Positions 11,315-22,753 of a stretch of DNA of 41,387 bases are shown here, one piece after another. Numbering within the stretch: position 1 is the stretch's first letter; every line of letters starts with the position of its first letter. This DNA is from Conidiobolus incongruus B7586 (lineage: Eukaryota; Entomophthoromycota; Entomophthoromycetes; Entomophthorales; Conidiobolaceae). Made by a program: the position numbers and the translations under genes. The stretch covers positions 1-41,387 of the forward strand of contig JNEM01009213.1 of the NCBI GenBank assembly GCA_000697335.1, read 5' to 3'. The notes beneath the pieces were generated by a model that saw only the letters and a list, made by a program, of their open reading frames with translations, was not told the origin of the DNA and ran no database searches.

Positions 11315-13416
11315 ATGAAACTTTTCAAAAGCTTATTATCACTTCCGCTGTGGGCGATTTTCGTTTCTGCAAGTTTAATATCAAGTGGTAGTGATAACTC
11401 CTGTTCCAATTCAGATCCTTCTATTTCTGTTTCTTCATTTAAAGTTCAAATTAATGATAATAATATTCAGCTTGATTTAAACGCTGATGTCCAAAAGCCT
11501 ATCACTGGAGGCAATGCAAATCTTGAAATATCCTTTGGTGGTATTAGCGTTCCTAGTATACCTATTCCAATATGTGATTTATCCACTTCCGGTTGTCCTA
11601 TTCAGCCTGGTCAATACAAACATCCAAACAGATTGACATACCTTCACAACTATCTCAACTTAATAGCGTCTTGCAACAAGTACCAGGTTTGGGCTTGGAA
11701 TTCAAATTAACTTTTACCGACGTGAATAATTTGCAATTAGGATGTACTGAAACCTCTATTGGTAACCCTATCAACACGCAAGCACCTGCTATTTCTTATG
11801 CTTCGTACGTGTTTGTAGCTGGTTCTGTCGGATTGAGCTTGTTGACTGGTTTGGGTAATTTGGGATTACACAGTGCTCATGCTAGACCTGGCTGCACTCC
11901 ATCCTTATTCGATACAGTTATGGTGCTACAAGGTTTCGCTATTAATGGTATGTTAAGCGTTAAGTATCCTTCAGTTTATTCTGGCTGGACATCGAATTTT
12001 GGCTGGATTATGGGTGCTATCAACATCCCCAGAGTTTCTAGCGCTTTAGACAAATGGATTCCTGACCAATATCAAACTAAAATCAATGTTCCAGGCTCAA
12101 ATGCTCTAACTGGCCAACTCACTCGAAGAGCCTCGATCACCAATTTCCAATGGAGCGATTTGCTGAATGCTAGCCCTGACACCGATGTGGGTATTTCTAA
12201 ATATGCTAAACTGATCAAAGTCAAGCCTGAACAGTATTTCTTAACAATTGTCATTATCTTTTTAATTTTATTCGCATGTATTACAGCGTTATGTCTTCTC
12301 TTGAGATTGATTTTGGAACTCCTTAGTATGTATAAACCCAAATTATTCACTGTACTTAGGGATCATTTCGCGTTGTACTACCTTGGTAATTTATTGCGTG
12401 TCTTCTTACTTGGATACTGCGTAATAGTAATGGCTGCCCTTTACCAGTTAACTTTGAACGGATACTGGCCAGTAACTGTGATTGCTGCCATTACACTTGG
12501 TGTGTTCTGTATTGGTTTAATGGGTTTTGTATCATTTAAAATTTTGAGAGCTGGTCCCAACAGATTATTCACCGAACCTAAATTTAAATACTCTCTAGGA
12601 CCTCTCTACACAGACTATAGAACTTCTTTATATGCTTTCTTTGTTCCTAATCTCATTTATTTGATTATTCGTGCCGTAGCAGTTGGTTTGTTAGGTAGAT
12701 ATGTCTGGGTGCAATTAATCTTATTAGTAGTTAATGAAATTGTTTACTTCATCATGATATTGGTTGCTAGACCCTACGCCTTGAGAATTGCTAACGGATT
12801 GAATGTGTTCATTAGTATTTTGAAGATCGTTAATTTGGCTTTGATTTTCTTCTTTATCCAATCCATTTCCCTGCCCAGTCTTGCTACACAGATTATTGGT
12901 ATTGTATTGATTGTTCTAAATGTCCTTCAAATTGCAGCTTTACTCATTGTAATGATCTGGTCTCTTGTTCACACCTGTAAGAGGTTAATCAAAGGAGATG
13001 GTAAATCCGATCAAGTTCCCATCAATCGCAACTCTGGCAACTTTTCCAACAGAGGACCCAAGTCTTCCATGTCCGATTCCGACTATTATAATGTCCCCAA
13101 TTCTGCCAGATCTCCCAATTCTCTCATCAACTCTGCCTATCCTAACAACCAACTTGGATCTGCCAATTCGGAATATGCCTACGAGCCATCCAGTCAAAAT
13201 CTACGAAACTCATATTACGTCACAGAGGAAACAAGCTTCCTAGACCGTCGCGAAGATCCTTACTACCGTCCCAAGCTTCCATGGATTAACCGTCCCAACC
13301 CCTCATCTCAGCAGCATCTCCCCTCGGACGCCGAATCGTACACGGATAGCTACCGCATGAGCCGCACAAACAAACCCTTCAACAACCAGAGTGTACACAC
13401 TCCCACTCATCTCTAA
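11315..13416 (+). CDS. TRP-like/Flc family membrane protein (ML-like plus TRP domains) with an apparent frameshift
   Basis: Member of the fungal TRP-like ion channel/Flc group (relatives include yeast Flc1-3 and fission yeast Pkd2), which act in ER, Golgi or plasma membrane in FAD or calcium handling and cell-wall integrity. A signal peptide (about residues 1-20) leads into a luminal ML-like domain with S-C-S near residue 30, ICDLSTSGCPI at about 88-98 and a closing LGCTETS. About nine to ten hydrophobic segments follow, then a polar Ser/Asn/Pro/Tyr-rich cytoplasmic tail of about 130 residues. The reading frame changes between about 11612 and 11629, where a single missing base would explain it. 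Without that change the product stops at 131 residues, yet the following 600 codons are intact. A 50-nt GT-AG segment (11556-11605) could also restore the frame but would remove the conserved cysteines. A sequencing indel or very recent mutation is most likely. Confidence 0.85.
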
Positions 13417-14349
13417 AACATTTCATCGCTTAGTATATATTATTTTTATTATTAATAAAATAGGTTTTTTTAATTTATTAATTATCAATATAATCTTAGT
13501 ATATTTAGTGTTTTATCATTAATATTTGATCCCCCTAATATTATCGTTATCTCGCTTCACTTAACTTTAATACCAATATCATAGTTATCAACCAATTGAT
13601 AATTAATATATTTCTTTGATTTAAAACAGAAAATTGATTGATAATATTACTTTCATATCTCTTTAATATTAGAATCATTTTCATTTATCAGTATAAATTC
13701 ATACATATTTAAAATGTATTAAATTATTAAATTAAAATATCAATAATTTATTTTTGTTGAATGTATTATTGAAACTATATAATTTATCATTGAATGAAAA
13801 ATTCTGTATGGAATCAACTCATATTATTTATATTGGATGTAATGTGATTTTAGACCATAGTTTAAAATTATTAAATTTTATAATAATTAGGTGAATCAAA
13901 TATAATTATAAACTACTAAGTATTCATACTTTGGTTAAAATATTAATACTTAGGTCTAAAAAATCAATAATAAAGTACTATTAAATATTGAAAATAGTAA
14001 TAAAAAATAAATTTGATTGACTGAATTAAAAATAATAATAAATTATATTGTAATTAAAAATATAATAAAATTTAGTTCATAACATTTGATCAAATTGAAA
14101 GTGTTAAATAATTCAAAAATAATAAATAGTCATTTGTTACCAGTTTCCTTACTATCTTGGTATTTTGCGGTATTTTTATATGATTGAGATTGTAAGTAGT
14201 ATTTTATTCACTAATATATGAACTTTTAATATAAAAGTCAAAAGTTGAATAATCTTTTACTTATTTAATTTTTAGTTGAATTAGCTACGAATGCACTGAT
14301 AGCCCTAAAAAACCATTAATAATCAATTTCAAATTATATAAGATAAAAC
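13417..14349. other. Convergent intergenic region
   Basis: Lies between the 3' ends of the TRP-like gene and cornichon. It is AT-rich and no gene is seen. An AATAAA lies at 13453-13458, about 40 bases after the stop of the TRP-like gene, and could serve polyadenylation. Confidence 0.5.
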
Positions 14350-14831
14350 TTACAAGTAAAGATAAACGAAAACACCTAAAATAAACCCAAACATTTTTAT
14401 CATATACTCAGTCCTGTATTGAACAACCTTATGGAATACTCGAGTGGGGTCATACTTGTGCTGTTGTGTGAACAATTTGTAAAAGTTGTAACCGGCAAGG
14501 GGTAGGATTAAGAAAATAGCTACAAAACTGCCGGTAAATAGTGAGATTAGTAAGAATATTCCAGTGATGACAAGTTCTGGAATGACAAGCTAAATTGAGC
14601 CAAGTTAGCAAAGTTAGGGATACAGAAGCTAGAGAGAATTACTTGGTTCAAAGTTTTACAGCCATCAATAGGGTTAATATAATCCGATTCTAAATCGGAT
14701 ATGTTCATCAACTATATCAGTGTTAGTATTATATCATAACTCATAATATAATAAATTACTTGATACAAAGATAAGAAAAAAGCTACCAAATCCAATACTA
14801 ACAGAATAATGTATGTAACACCTAAACTCAT
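14350..14831 (-). CDS. ERV14: Cornichon/Erv14-family ER export cargo receptor
   Basis: A COPII cargo receptor that helps membrane proteins leave the ER. There are three exons: 14831-14760, 14711-14643 and 14589-14350, giving 126 residues, close to the fungal size of about 138. The introns are 48 and 53 nt; the first contains a good ACTAAC branch-type sequence and both start GTAATT. Exon 1 gives the first membrane segment. Exon 2 carries DLESDYINPIDGCKTLNQ, the hallmark cornichon block (D-L-E-x-D-x-I-N-P-I-D-x-C-x-x-L-N). Exon 3 gives LVIPELVITGIF, two further membrane segments with LPLAGYNFYK between them, then a YDPTRVF block and a short hydrophobic end. Erv14 is known to escort many polytopic proteins, so products like the multi-pass proteins of this window are plausible clients, but nothing here shows that. 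Confidence 0.95.
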
Positions 14832-15580
14832 TTTATATTGTTTTTTAGTTACAATTTAAATATTGTAAACTTATATAATTTCAATGTTGGTTTTGGATGA
14901 CGAATTGCATTGAAGATTTAATAATTCTGAGCATTGGAATAGTCACTAAATTTTAAATTATGGGACCATAGTTGTGGATTTTTTAGTTTGATAAATTAAT
15001 TGTTGGGTGGTTAATTTTTGATGGATGAGAAATTATAAATTGGAGCCTCAATTGGAAATTGAGAGATTTTGATTTGATAGCAAATAATAAGTAGCTTTAG
15101 CAGATATCTTTTATTATGAATAATTTCAATAACCTCATTAATTTTTTTACAATATATATAAATAGATGATTTGTAATAGTCCTATATTGAAAGTTATGAT
15201 TAAAATTCTAATTTACAAATTAGATATAAATCCATTATTTTAAAGGCCAAATATTGATATAGTTCTCAAAATATTAGATATTGAGATTTAAAAATAGTAC
15301 AATAAAGAGATAATAGAATTCTGCAATAAATATATAAAATAAGTCTGGATATGATTATAGGAATTACTCACATGATCGATTGACTATTTAAATTGTTCGC
15401 TTATAAAAAACAAAAGGGAAAAAACTTAAATTGAAAAAAATTATATTAAAAAGTTGAAGCAATAACATATATAGTGTTATTTATGAAATTTGAATAGGGA
15501 AAAAGAATATTATGAAATAGTATTAATTGAATTTACCAATTGAAAGTGAGTAATGAATTATTTAGTTATATTGCATTTAA
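14832..15580. other. Intergenic DNA upstream of cornichon
   Basis: A TATATAAG at about 14872-14879 on the minus strand, some 45 bp before the cornichon ATG, may be its TATA box. Nothing else is seen. Confidence 0.4.
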
Positions 15581-15653
15581 TCTTTCCTTGCTCAGTTGGC
15601 AGAGCGTCTACCTAATGAGCGGAAGGTCACCAATTTGATTCTGTTAGCAAGTA
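15581..15653 (+). pseudogene. Decayed tRNA-Thr copy
   Basis: Aligns end to end with the tRNA-Thr(AGT) at 8835-8907, but on the opposite strand. The D arm and the stretch from GCTCAGTTGG to GAGCG are unchanged, and GAGCGGAAGGTCACCA is nearly so. The acceptor stem no longer pairs, the 5' half of the anticodon stem reads TCTAC against GCGGA, and the anticodon loop and T loop are altered. It is very unlikely to make a working tRNA. Confidence 0.85.
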
Positions 15654-16255
15654 TAACTAATTCTTCCAGAAATTTTTACCATGTTTTGCTTATTATCTTT
15701 CATTTTACATATAAATGTTTAATAATATATTATTTTGAATTTTGTGAGATCTGAAATTTCTAAAACTTAATTTTTATTTTCATAAATGCATTTATCGAAA
15801 TAATTAGTATAAATTTTGAAATAATATTAATTATTAATAATATCTAAACCAAATTGGATATTAGCAATATACAATCAATAATAACTTAAAACAATGTTTT
15901 TAAAATATATTACATTATAAGGTTTCTATTAATTGATAAAGCATGTTTTTAATAATTCTTTAAATTTATAAAATTCATAGAATGTAAATAAAGAATAATA
16001 GTTTAGAATTTTTTTTTCAATTTTAATCTGACAAATCAACATTTAATATAGTCAAATATAACCTTTATGTATTATATTTTTATTGGAACTTGAATATATA
16101 ATATTTATCTCATTTAAATATATCAGATTTGGAAATAATTAAACAATTTTATTAAAATATAGGGCTTGGGTGATATATTGATTAAATAATAAATAAAAAT
16201 ATGGTTAAAATTACTTTTATTCTTATAATTAATGGTAGCAGCAATGAATAAGTGA
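15654..16255. other. AT-rich intergenic DNA
   Basis: Downstream of the RFC gene. No gene or structured RNA is seen. Confidence 0.5.
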
Positions 16256-17504
16256 CTAATGAGCTGGATATTGTTTTAATTGCTCTTTGTCAAATCCCAA
16301 TAGGCTAAGTCGTCCTATTAAACCTCCAAGTTGGACTAAGGATTGCATTCCATCCAATGCGAGTTTATGGGTTAATCCAATTTCCTAACCAAAATATTAG
16401 ATTAAGCTCATATTAATCATATAATAGATTACCTTTAATATCTTCAATTGAGTGCCTTCGTTAATATCGGTTGCATTTTTCACCACTTTGAAGAGTGTTG
16501 TAACGATATCTAAACTACTGTAGCCCAAGTTCCACACGTTGGTGAGTTGGTCCACTGCTTCGCGCGTGCGGCCAGCTAAACATTCGTCAACTATCAGGCG
16601 AATGAGACCGGGGTGGGGTGAGTCACACACTTTAAACACATTGTCAGGACCGACAAATTGAAAACCGGTATGTGTACTTTGTAAATTGTTCACAGCTTGA
16701 CGTAAGTCACCTTCCGATGTAAATACGAGGGCGTCTAAACCGTCGGGACTGTATTGAACCTAATTAACAATGAGTCACACATCCAAGAATAAATTAATAT
16801 AATTACCTTTTCCATTTCACAAATCTCCATCAATCTCTTAACTAACTGCTCATTAGTCAATTTAGAATATCTCAAAATAGCACATCTCGACTGGATAGGT
16901 TCAATAATTTTACTAGACAAATTACAAGCAAGCGCAAATCTGGTTGTGCTAGAGTAAATTTCCATAGTACGTCTCAAAGCTTGTTGCGCGGCTGATGTCA
17001 TACTATCCGCTTCGTCAAGGATAATGATCTTGAACTTGCCGGGAGGCAAGTTGACCTTCTTTTGCGCGAACATTTTAATACGATCGCGAACTACGTCGAT
17101 ACCTCTGTAGCAAATATTAGAACTTGCATATAACAAATTTAATAATGACAGTTGTTACCTATCATCAGATGCATTCAATTCCAGAACGGCTTCCTTAACC
17201 ATGTCACCCAACATCTCGTGAGCTAAGCACAAAATGCTGGTGGTTTTACCGATACCTGGAGCTCCCTAATACTTATTAATGCCCAGTCATATAAAAAGAC
17301 AATAAACATACTGATAAAATCAAATTTGGAAGTGAGCCAGAATTCACCATAATTTTCAATCTTTCAACAGTTTCTTCATTTCCTACAATTTCATCAAGTC
17401 TGGTGGGTCTGTACTTTTCAATCCTAGTTGATATTAATATGATATTCAATGAATCATTGTAGATTATTATACCATGGTAATTTGTTATTTTCTTGGGATG
17501 CCAT
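16256..17504 (-). CDS. RFC4: Replication factor C small subunit (yeast Rfc4 / human RFC2 type)
   Basis: AAA+ subunit of the clamp loader that opens PCNA and loads it at primer ends in the nucleus, and also part of alternative RFC complexes. There are six exons: 17504-17473, 17423-17312, 17265-17159, 17104-16807, 16759-16433 and 16384-16256, giving 334 residues (yeast Rfc4 has 323, human RFC2 354). All five introns are 46-54 nt. It begins LPW-x-EKYRP, then has a Walker A GAPGIGKT (49-56), a Walker B ILDEADSM (DEAD at 114-117) and the SRC motif (156-158) with the arginine finger. The [15 protein letters not shown] stretch and the C-terminal NNLQST...NVFKVCD block point to the Rfc4/RFC2 orthologue, not the other small subunits. 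The ATG at 17504 gives an N-terminus of only 11 residues before EKYRP. It looks complete and functional. Confidence 0.96.
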
Positions 17505-19173
17505 CTTTTTGAGTTTATTGTACTGTTAATTTACTTATCTAAACGCGAATTATTCCAACAATATAGTAAGGAAGTTAGAAATCAGTCGATTATGGGATTT
17601 AAGGAATTTAAAATAAATTGACCAATCATTATACATTATTACTCGATTGGAATTTCTTTAGATTTATAATTGGATAGTTGTATTATTTATTAAGATTATA
17701 TTCTTTGAAAATTTTATCAATAAATTTATATATTCAAAAGTTTAGTTTACTTTTTATTTATTGAATTTGTATTTTAATAGTTCATTTAATACCAATTATT
17801 CTAATTTGATTAATATAATACTTTAAATAAATTCAATATAATAACTTTAATGATAGAATTAAATAAATATCATTTTAATTAATAAGTATAATATCAAATC
17901 GTTCGTCCTTTAATTAAAATATATCTAGTATTACCAATCTATAAATGATTCTACATTTACAAAATTTTAATTTAATCGATTTATTTCAATGTATTATAAA
18001 TATCAATTTTTTATATATTGATTGCATCTTAGTTGGGTAATGCCTATTTCCCACTTTGAAAGGTTGGCTACTTAAAAAATAATACAAAGATTTATCAATC
18101 AGGGTTATGTTGTAATCACTAAATTATCAACATTCTTTCTAATTATCTTTTGAATTATAATACTGTTATATAGTTAAAAATTTTATCTTACAGAATTGTT
18201 AGTTATGAAATAATGATTAAGGAAGTTGACTTATTATTATTTATTCTAATTGAATTACATATTGGATGATTTGAATATACAATAAATTTATTCATTTTAT
18301 TTTTATTATTTTTAAATCGTTTATCTAAAATTTAATATATATATATATCATTTCATATGAAAAGTATCAATCAAAATTGTCATTAAATTTATTTAATTTC
18401 AATCAAAAACAATCAGATTCATTTTTAATAATAAAAGAATAGTCCTTTAATGAAAAATATCATATATTGGATCTATACTTACTGAAAATGTGTTATTCAT
18501 CATTGATATACGGAAAGCGTTTATATATCATGTTCCAGTATATTATATACATATTTTTATAAATTTTAAAATAAATCAATATTATCTAATATATATTATG
18601 ATTCGTATATAAAATTATCCAAAGATCTCAAAATAAATATATCCAATTCATTATAATTTTTGTATTATCTAAATAAAAATAGGTTCAATGAAATTTATAT
18701 ATGAATTTTTAAAAGTTTAAAATATATAGAAATTTTGTTATTAATTATTGAATTATATACAATCAATGCATATTTCATTATAAATAATCTATAAATTTTA
18801 ACCTTTGCAAATCCCTGCATCTAAGATTGATTTTTGTAATATCACTTCCCGGAAATTATCAAAGTATTTAGTAAGAATTTGAATTAATTGTATAATGAAA
18901 TTCTCCTTGCCGTAATAAGAACAAATCTACATTCTGTGACGGAGTAATTTAACAAATCATAAATGTGTAAATAAAATTGAGTAGATCCTAACAAATTTTT
19001 ATAACAAACTATAGATTTTGGAGAAAAAATTGGAGATTAAAATGATTGTGAGATTATCATATCATAATTAAATAATTTTAATGATTGAGATGACAAATTT
19101 AACGACTTTTATCATGTATATAAATAGGAGTTGAAAACTTTAATAAATCATTTTGAGTGTTAAAATTAAAAAG
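17505..19173. other. Intergenic DNA between RFC and the first 7TM-like gene
   Basis: Mostly featureless AT-rich DNA. Short GC-richer patches at about 18030-18110 and 18800-18960 hold no protein I recognise. The last 60 bases hold the TATA box of the 7TM-like gene. Confidence 0.5.
19117..19126 (+). promoter_or_regulatory. TATA box of 7TM-like gene A
   Basis: TATATAAATA lies 48-57 bp before the ATG at 19174. The inverted partner gene has the same decamer at a similar distance although the rest of the upstream DNA differs. Confidence 0.55.
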
Positions 19174-20001
19174 ATGACTATTAGATTAGTAAGTCAAGGT
19201 CCTCAAACTCTAATCCCTCTCGAAATTGAACAGGGGTGGTATTTGATGCTCAATATGGCTATGATCGCGTTTTCAGCGACTTTCATTGTTCATGCTAACT
19301 GCTGGATTAACGCATTGAAGATGTACTTCAAGGAACCAAGGCACTGGGTACATAAATTGCATCTGTTACAGACAGCTTGTGCTGTAGGCTGTCACCTGTG
19401 TCGTGTATCGGATTATTTTTGGGTCACAATTGCTACTTTAAGGGTTATTTCAATTATGTAGCCTATTTTATTGGTATTATTTTAATGGATGCTCAAGTTG
19501 CTTATAAGTTTCATTGTATTATTAGGGAAGAGACTACGAGGCATCAAAAACTGACTAAGTGGTTTAATATTCTGTTCTATGGATTGTTTATTACAGTTGG
19601 CAAAACTGCAATTGCTGTTATTTTAGTCTTTTATATGCAGTCCATGGTTGGAGTAGCTACTTTTTGCCTTGTAGCATTCCCTCCAGAAGTGTTTGCAACC
19701 GTATTGTGGGTGGATATATTCACTCATTTGGTCGCTTTTCCAATGACTCTTGCTCTTATTCGTCGCAGGGTCAAAGCTACTAAATTTGTGTCAAAAGCTC
19801 CTTTACCTTGCTGGCGGTCTAAACCTGAGAGATTTATGAACGAAATTGGATTAGATGGTGGTATTTGGTATCTTATTATATGTCATATCTTTGTAATTAT
19901 ATTATATGGTTTGGTTTACTTCAATGGAGTAGGGTTTGTGAATCCTGAAGTATTTATCCAAATCAAATGGGCCATCCAAACAAAATGTGTAAGTGTAATG
20001 A
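19174..20001 (+). repeat. Left arm of an 829-bp coding inverted repeat
   Basis: Identical, synonymous sites included, to the reverse complement of 22981-23809 except for one missing base. Identity starts at the ATG and stops in codon 277 (first mismatch at 20002). Confidence 0.95.
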
Positions 20002-20222
20002 CGCAATACCACTCCAAGAAGTATATATATCCCGACATTCAACCGGAGTTTTTCGGTAGTAAAGACGCAGTACCTGGAAGATTTGCTAAATTGCCTTTCT
20101 CAGCTAATGGTTCAAGTATTAACGGTAAGCCAAATCAAAACTCTTACACTATTGGAAGTGAAAGTTGTTCAACTTCGCTCATTAAAGACCAATTCAATTC
20201 AGATAATTTAGAAAAGGTTTAA
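19174..20222 (+). pseudogene. Multi-pass (7TM-like) membrane protein A, frameshifted copy
   Basis: I do not recognise the family. The core is the same as copy B: an N-terminal stretch of about 20 residues, then six or seven hydrophobic segments with a receptor-like layout and a basic loop (RRRVKATKF). One base is missing after the codons for W-V-T (about 19431), where B reads ACAGATTGC and A reads ACAATTGC. The first frame therefore ends at 19461 after about 95 residues. The rest stays open in another frame to 20222, where a Ser/Asn-rich tail ends in NLEKV. Apart from that base, 19174-20001 is identical to B; beyond it the tail diverges (KYIYPDIQPEFFG versus TYIALNPRQVALD). The ATG at 19174 matches B; no earlier ATG is in frame. 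Because everything else is open and the promoter is kept, the break is either very recent or a sequencing error. No introns. Confidence 0.8.
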
Positions 20223-22753
20223 TATCTATTCATTATATCAGAATTATTCAATCAAATATCGTATTAATTTATACTTTCATACCACATTGTTCATTGAAAT
20301 AAATCTACTAAAATAAATTTAGAAATTGGTAATTATTAAGCAAATATGGTTGATATCTAAATAAGTTTGAATATGATATATTACTTATCTCATTTTGTTT
20401 AATATAATATTGGTCAATATAGTAGTAAATTGATTTAATTAATTTTACAAATCATTATAATTCTAATAACTTACATATTCTCCCAACAAACAACATCTCA
20501 TATGAAGCAGCATCTTTTATAATTTATTGCCATAATCCAATTTAATATAATCCTTTTAAAATTTTTTGAATTTTAATATTAGTTTAGGAAAGAAATGGCA
20601 AATTTTTTGATTTCTGATTTTTAAAAAATAATGTTGATTTTAAATATTAATTATACATAAAGTATATAAGAGAGTCTATATTTTCAAACCATATATATTC
20701 ATTTATAGTTATTTTTTCATCAAAAATATTTTGGTTTAACAATTCAAGCTTGATTTAATTTTACTTAAAACATAATTATTAAGATTTTTATTTTATTATT
20801 AAAATTTTGCTATAAATTGTCTAAAATCATTTAAGGTTTATAAATAACTTATAAAGATTATATTTTATCTAAAACTACCATTTATTATTAGATTTGTCAT
20901 TTTAAATTTACATATAATTAGATAATAAATTTCTGTTATTTTTTATATTTTTAATAAAATAAAAAATATATTAACTAAATGATTTTATCTTTGTTAAAGG
21001 ATTATCTAAACAATTAAATATTATTTATAAAAGTATATTATATATTTTAAAGTTTAAACTTAGGTTAATTAATAAAAATATAAAATAGATACCTTATAAT
21101 TTAATAAAAGCTTAGAAAAAAATTAAAATAACTATAGCTAAATAAATCTTATTAGAATATTACTAAAAGTAAAGATTTCTATAATAAATTATTATAATTC
21201 ATATATCTTAGATTTTTTATATAATTCTTTATTTAAAAACAAAACAAAATTTTAGGTTAAGTTTAAATAATCCATTTTATAAATTCAAATAAATAAATAT
21301 TTTATTGATAAGTAAATATTATTTATTATTATATGTTATGATAATATATAGTTCTCTTGTTTAATACCTAAAGGTAAATTAATTAATTATAAGTTTAATA
21401 TTATTTTATTAAATAAATAAATTTTTAATTAGTGTTTTTATTATATATTAAAGATACTTATTATTTTACATATTAGTTGCAGATTATATAAAGTTAAACT
21501 TATAAAAGACTTTCTATATAAAAGTCTAGGAAAAGCTACTACATCTAGTATATTTATTGGATTATAACTTATATGGCTATAATTGATTTGGATAATTAAA
21601 AAATATGCTTATAGGAAAAAAATTGATATAAATAAATCAAATTTGTTTTTAGAAACATTGAATTTCAGTTTTTAATAAAAAACTGTTTTTTTAGATATTA
21701 GAATCTTGCTAAGAGTATAATAAAGAGCTATTAATAATAAAAAAGAATATCAATTTTGTATTGTGTAATAATTTCTATAAATTATATATTAATAAACTTA
21801 TTTAATTTTGATTTTAAAATTTGCTATTATTTAATTTCTATACTAATATATTAATATTTTGAAGTACTATAGAATTACTGTGTTTATAATAATATTAATA
21901 ATATAATACTTGAACCAAATTTTATTATAATACATTTAATAGCTTTATAATAGCAATTAGAATCTATTTTAGTAAATCACAGTTGTGTCTTTAACCAATA
22001 AATTCAAAATTTCATCTTCCAAACTTATTAGATTTAAATTCATAAAATTATACAATAGTATATAATAATTTACATCGTCGATAGTCCCACTATTATTGGG
22101 TTTTTATCTTGTATCAATACATTTTAGCATCAAATTAGAATTTATCTATTAGAGATAGCACCATATATACTCAACTTGAATATATATTGGCACAGAAGCT
22201 ATTGTATCTATCCAAAAATTGGAACTGAAACAATAATATTATATTGTCTATTTCTGAAAATATTCTAAAACTGTATTTAAAAAATCATTCCAATTTAAAT
22301 ATTAAAAAAGCAAATTAAGTCCTACAAGTTGGAATACTTTGAGATATGTAAAAATGATTGAATATATTGAAATTCCAATTTTAAAATTATCTATGCATTC
22401 TATTCTGGTTAGTTATGAATATTTTAAATCTATCCAATTGTCGAAATGAGACAGTAAATTGTTAATTATAAATCAAAAGTTTTTTCATTCACTCTTACAG
22501 GATATTATGATTATATAATTTGTCCTTATAGTAGTTGGTAATAAAGCCAAGTGCATCAAGATTTTTTAATCAATAGTCTACAAAACAATATTAAAATTAG
22601 TTAATAATTGTTAATTCTATCCTAAATATATTATATTAATTGAGTTTGACCAATATTGTTTAAGTATCAAATTGGGAATAGCTTATATAAGATAAAGAAT
22701 TTATCAAATTTGAAAATTTATCCAATTAAACAATTTTTTAGTATGAAAAAGCT
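20223..22753. other. Spacer between the tail-to-tail 7TM-like genes
   Basis: AT-rich DNA between the two stop codons. No open frame, tRNA or transposase is seen. It belongs to the segment 20002-22980 that recombination between the arms would invert. Confidence 0.6.

Noticed and set aside
11556-11605. 50-nt intron in the TRP-like gene
   Set aside because: Kept only as a possibility: it would delete the conserved ICDL...GCPI block and is far GC-richer than the true introns here.
12072-13243. Minus-strand and alternative plus-strand frames inside the TRP-like gene
   Set aside because: Shadows of a well-supported membrane-protein reading frame.
15581-15653. A second functional tRNA-Thr
   Set aside because: Acceptor and anticodon stems do not pair and the anticodon loop is altered.
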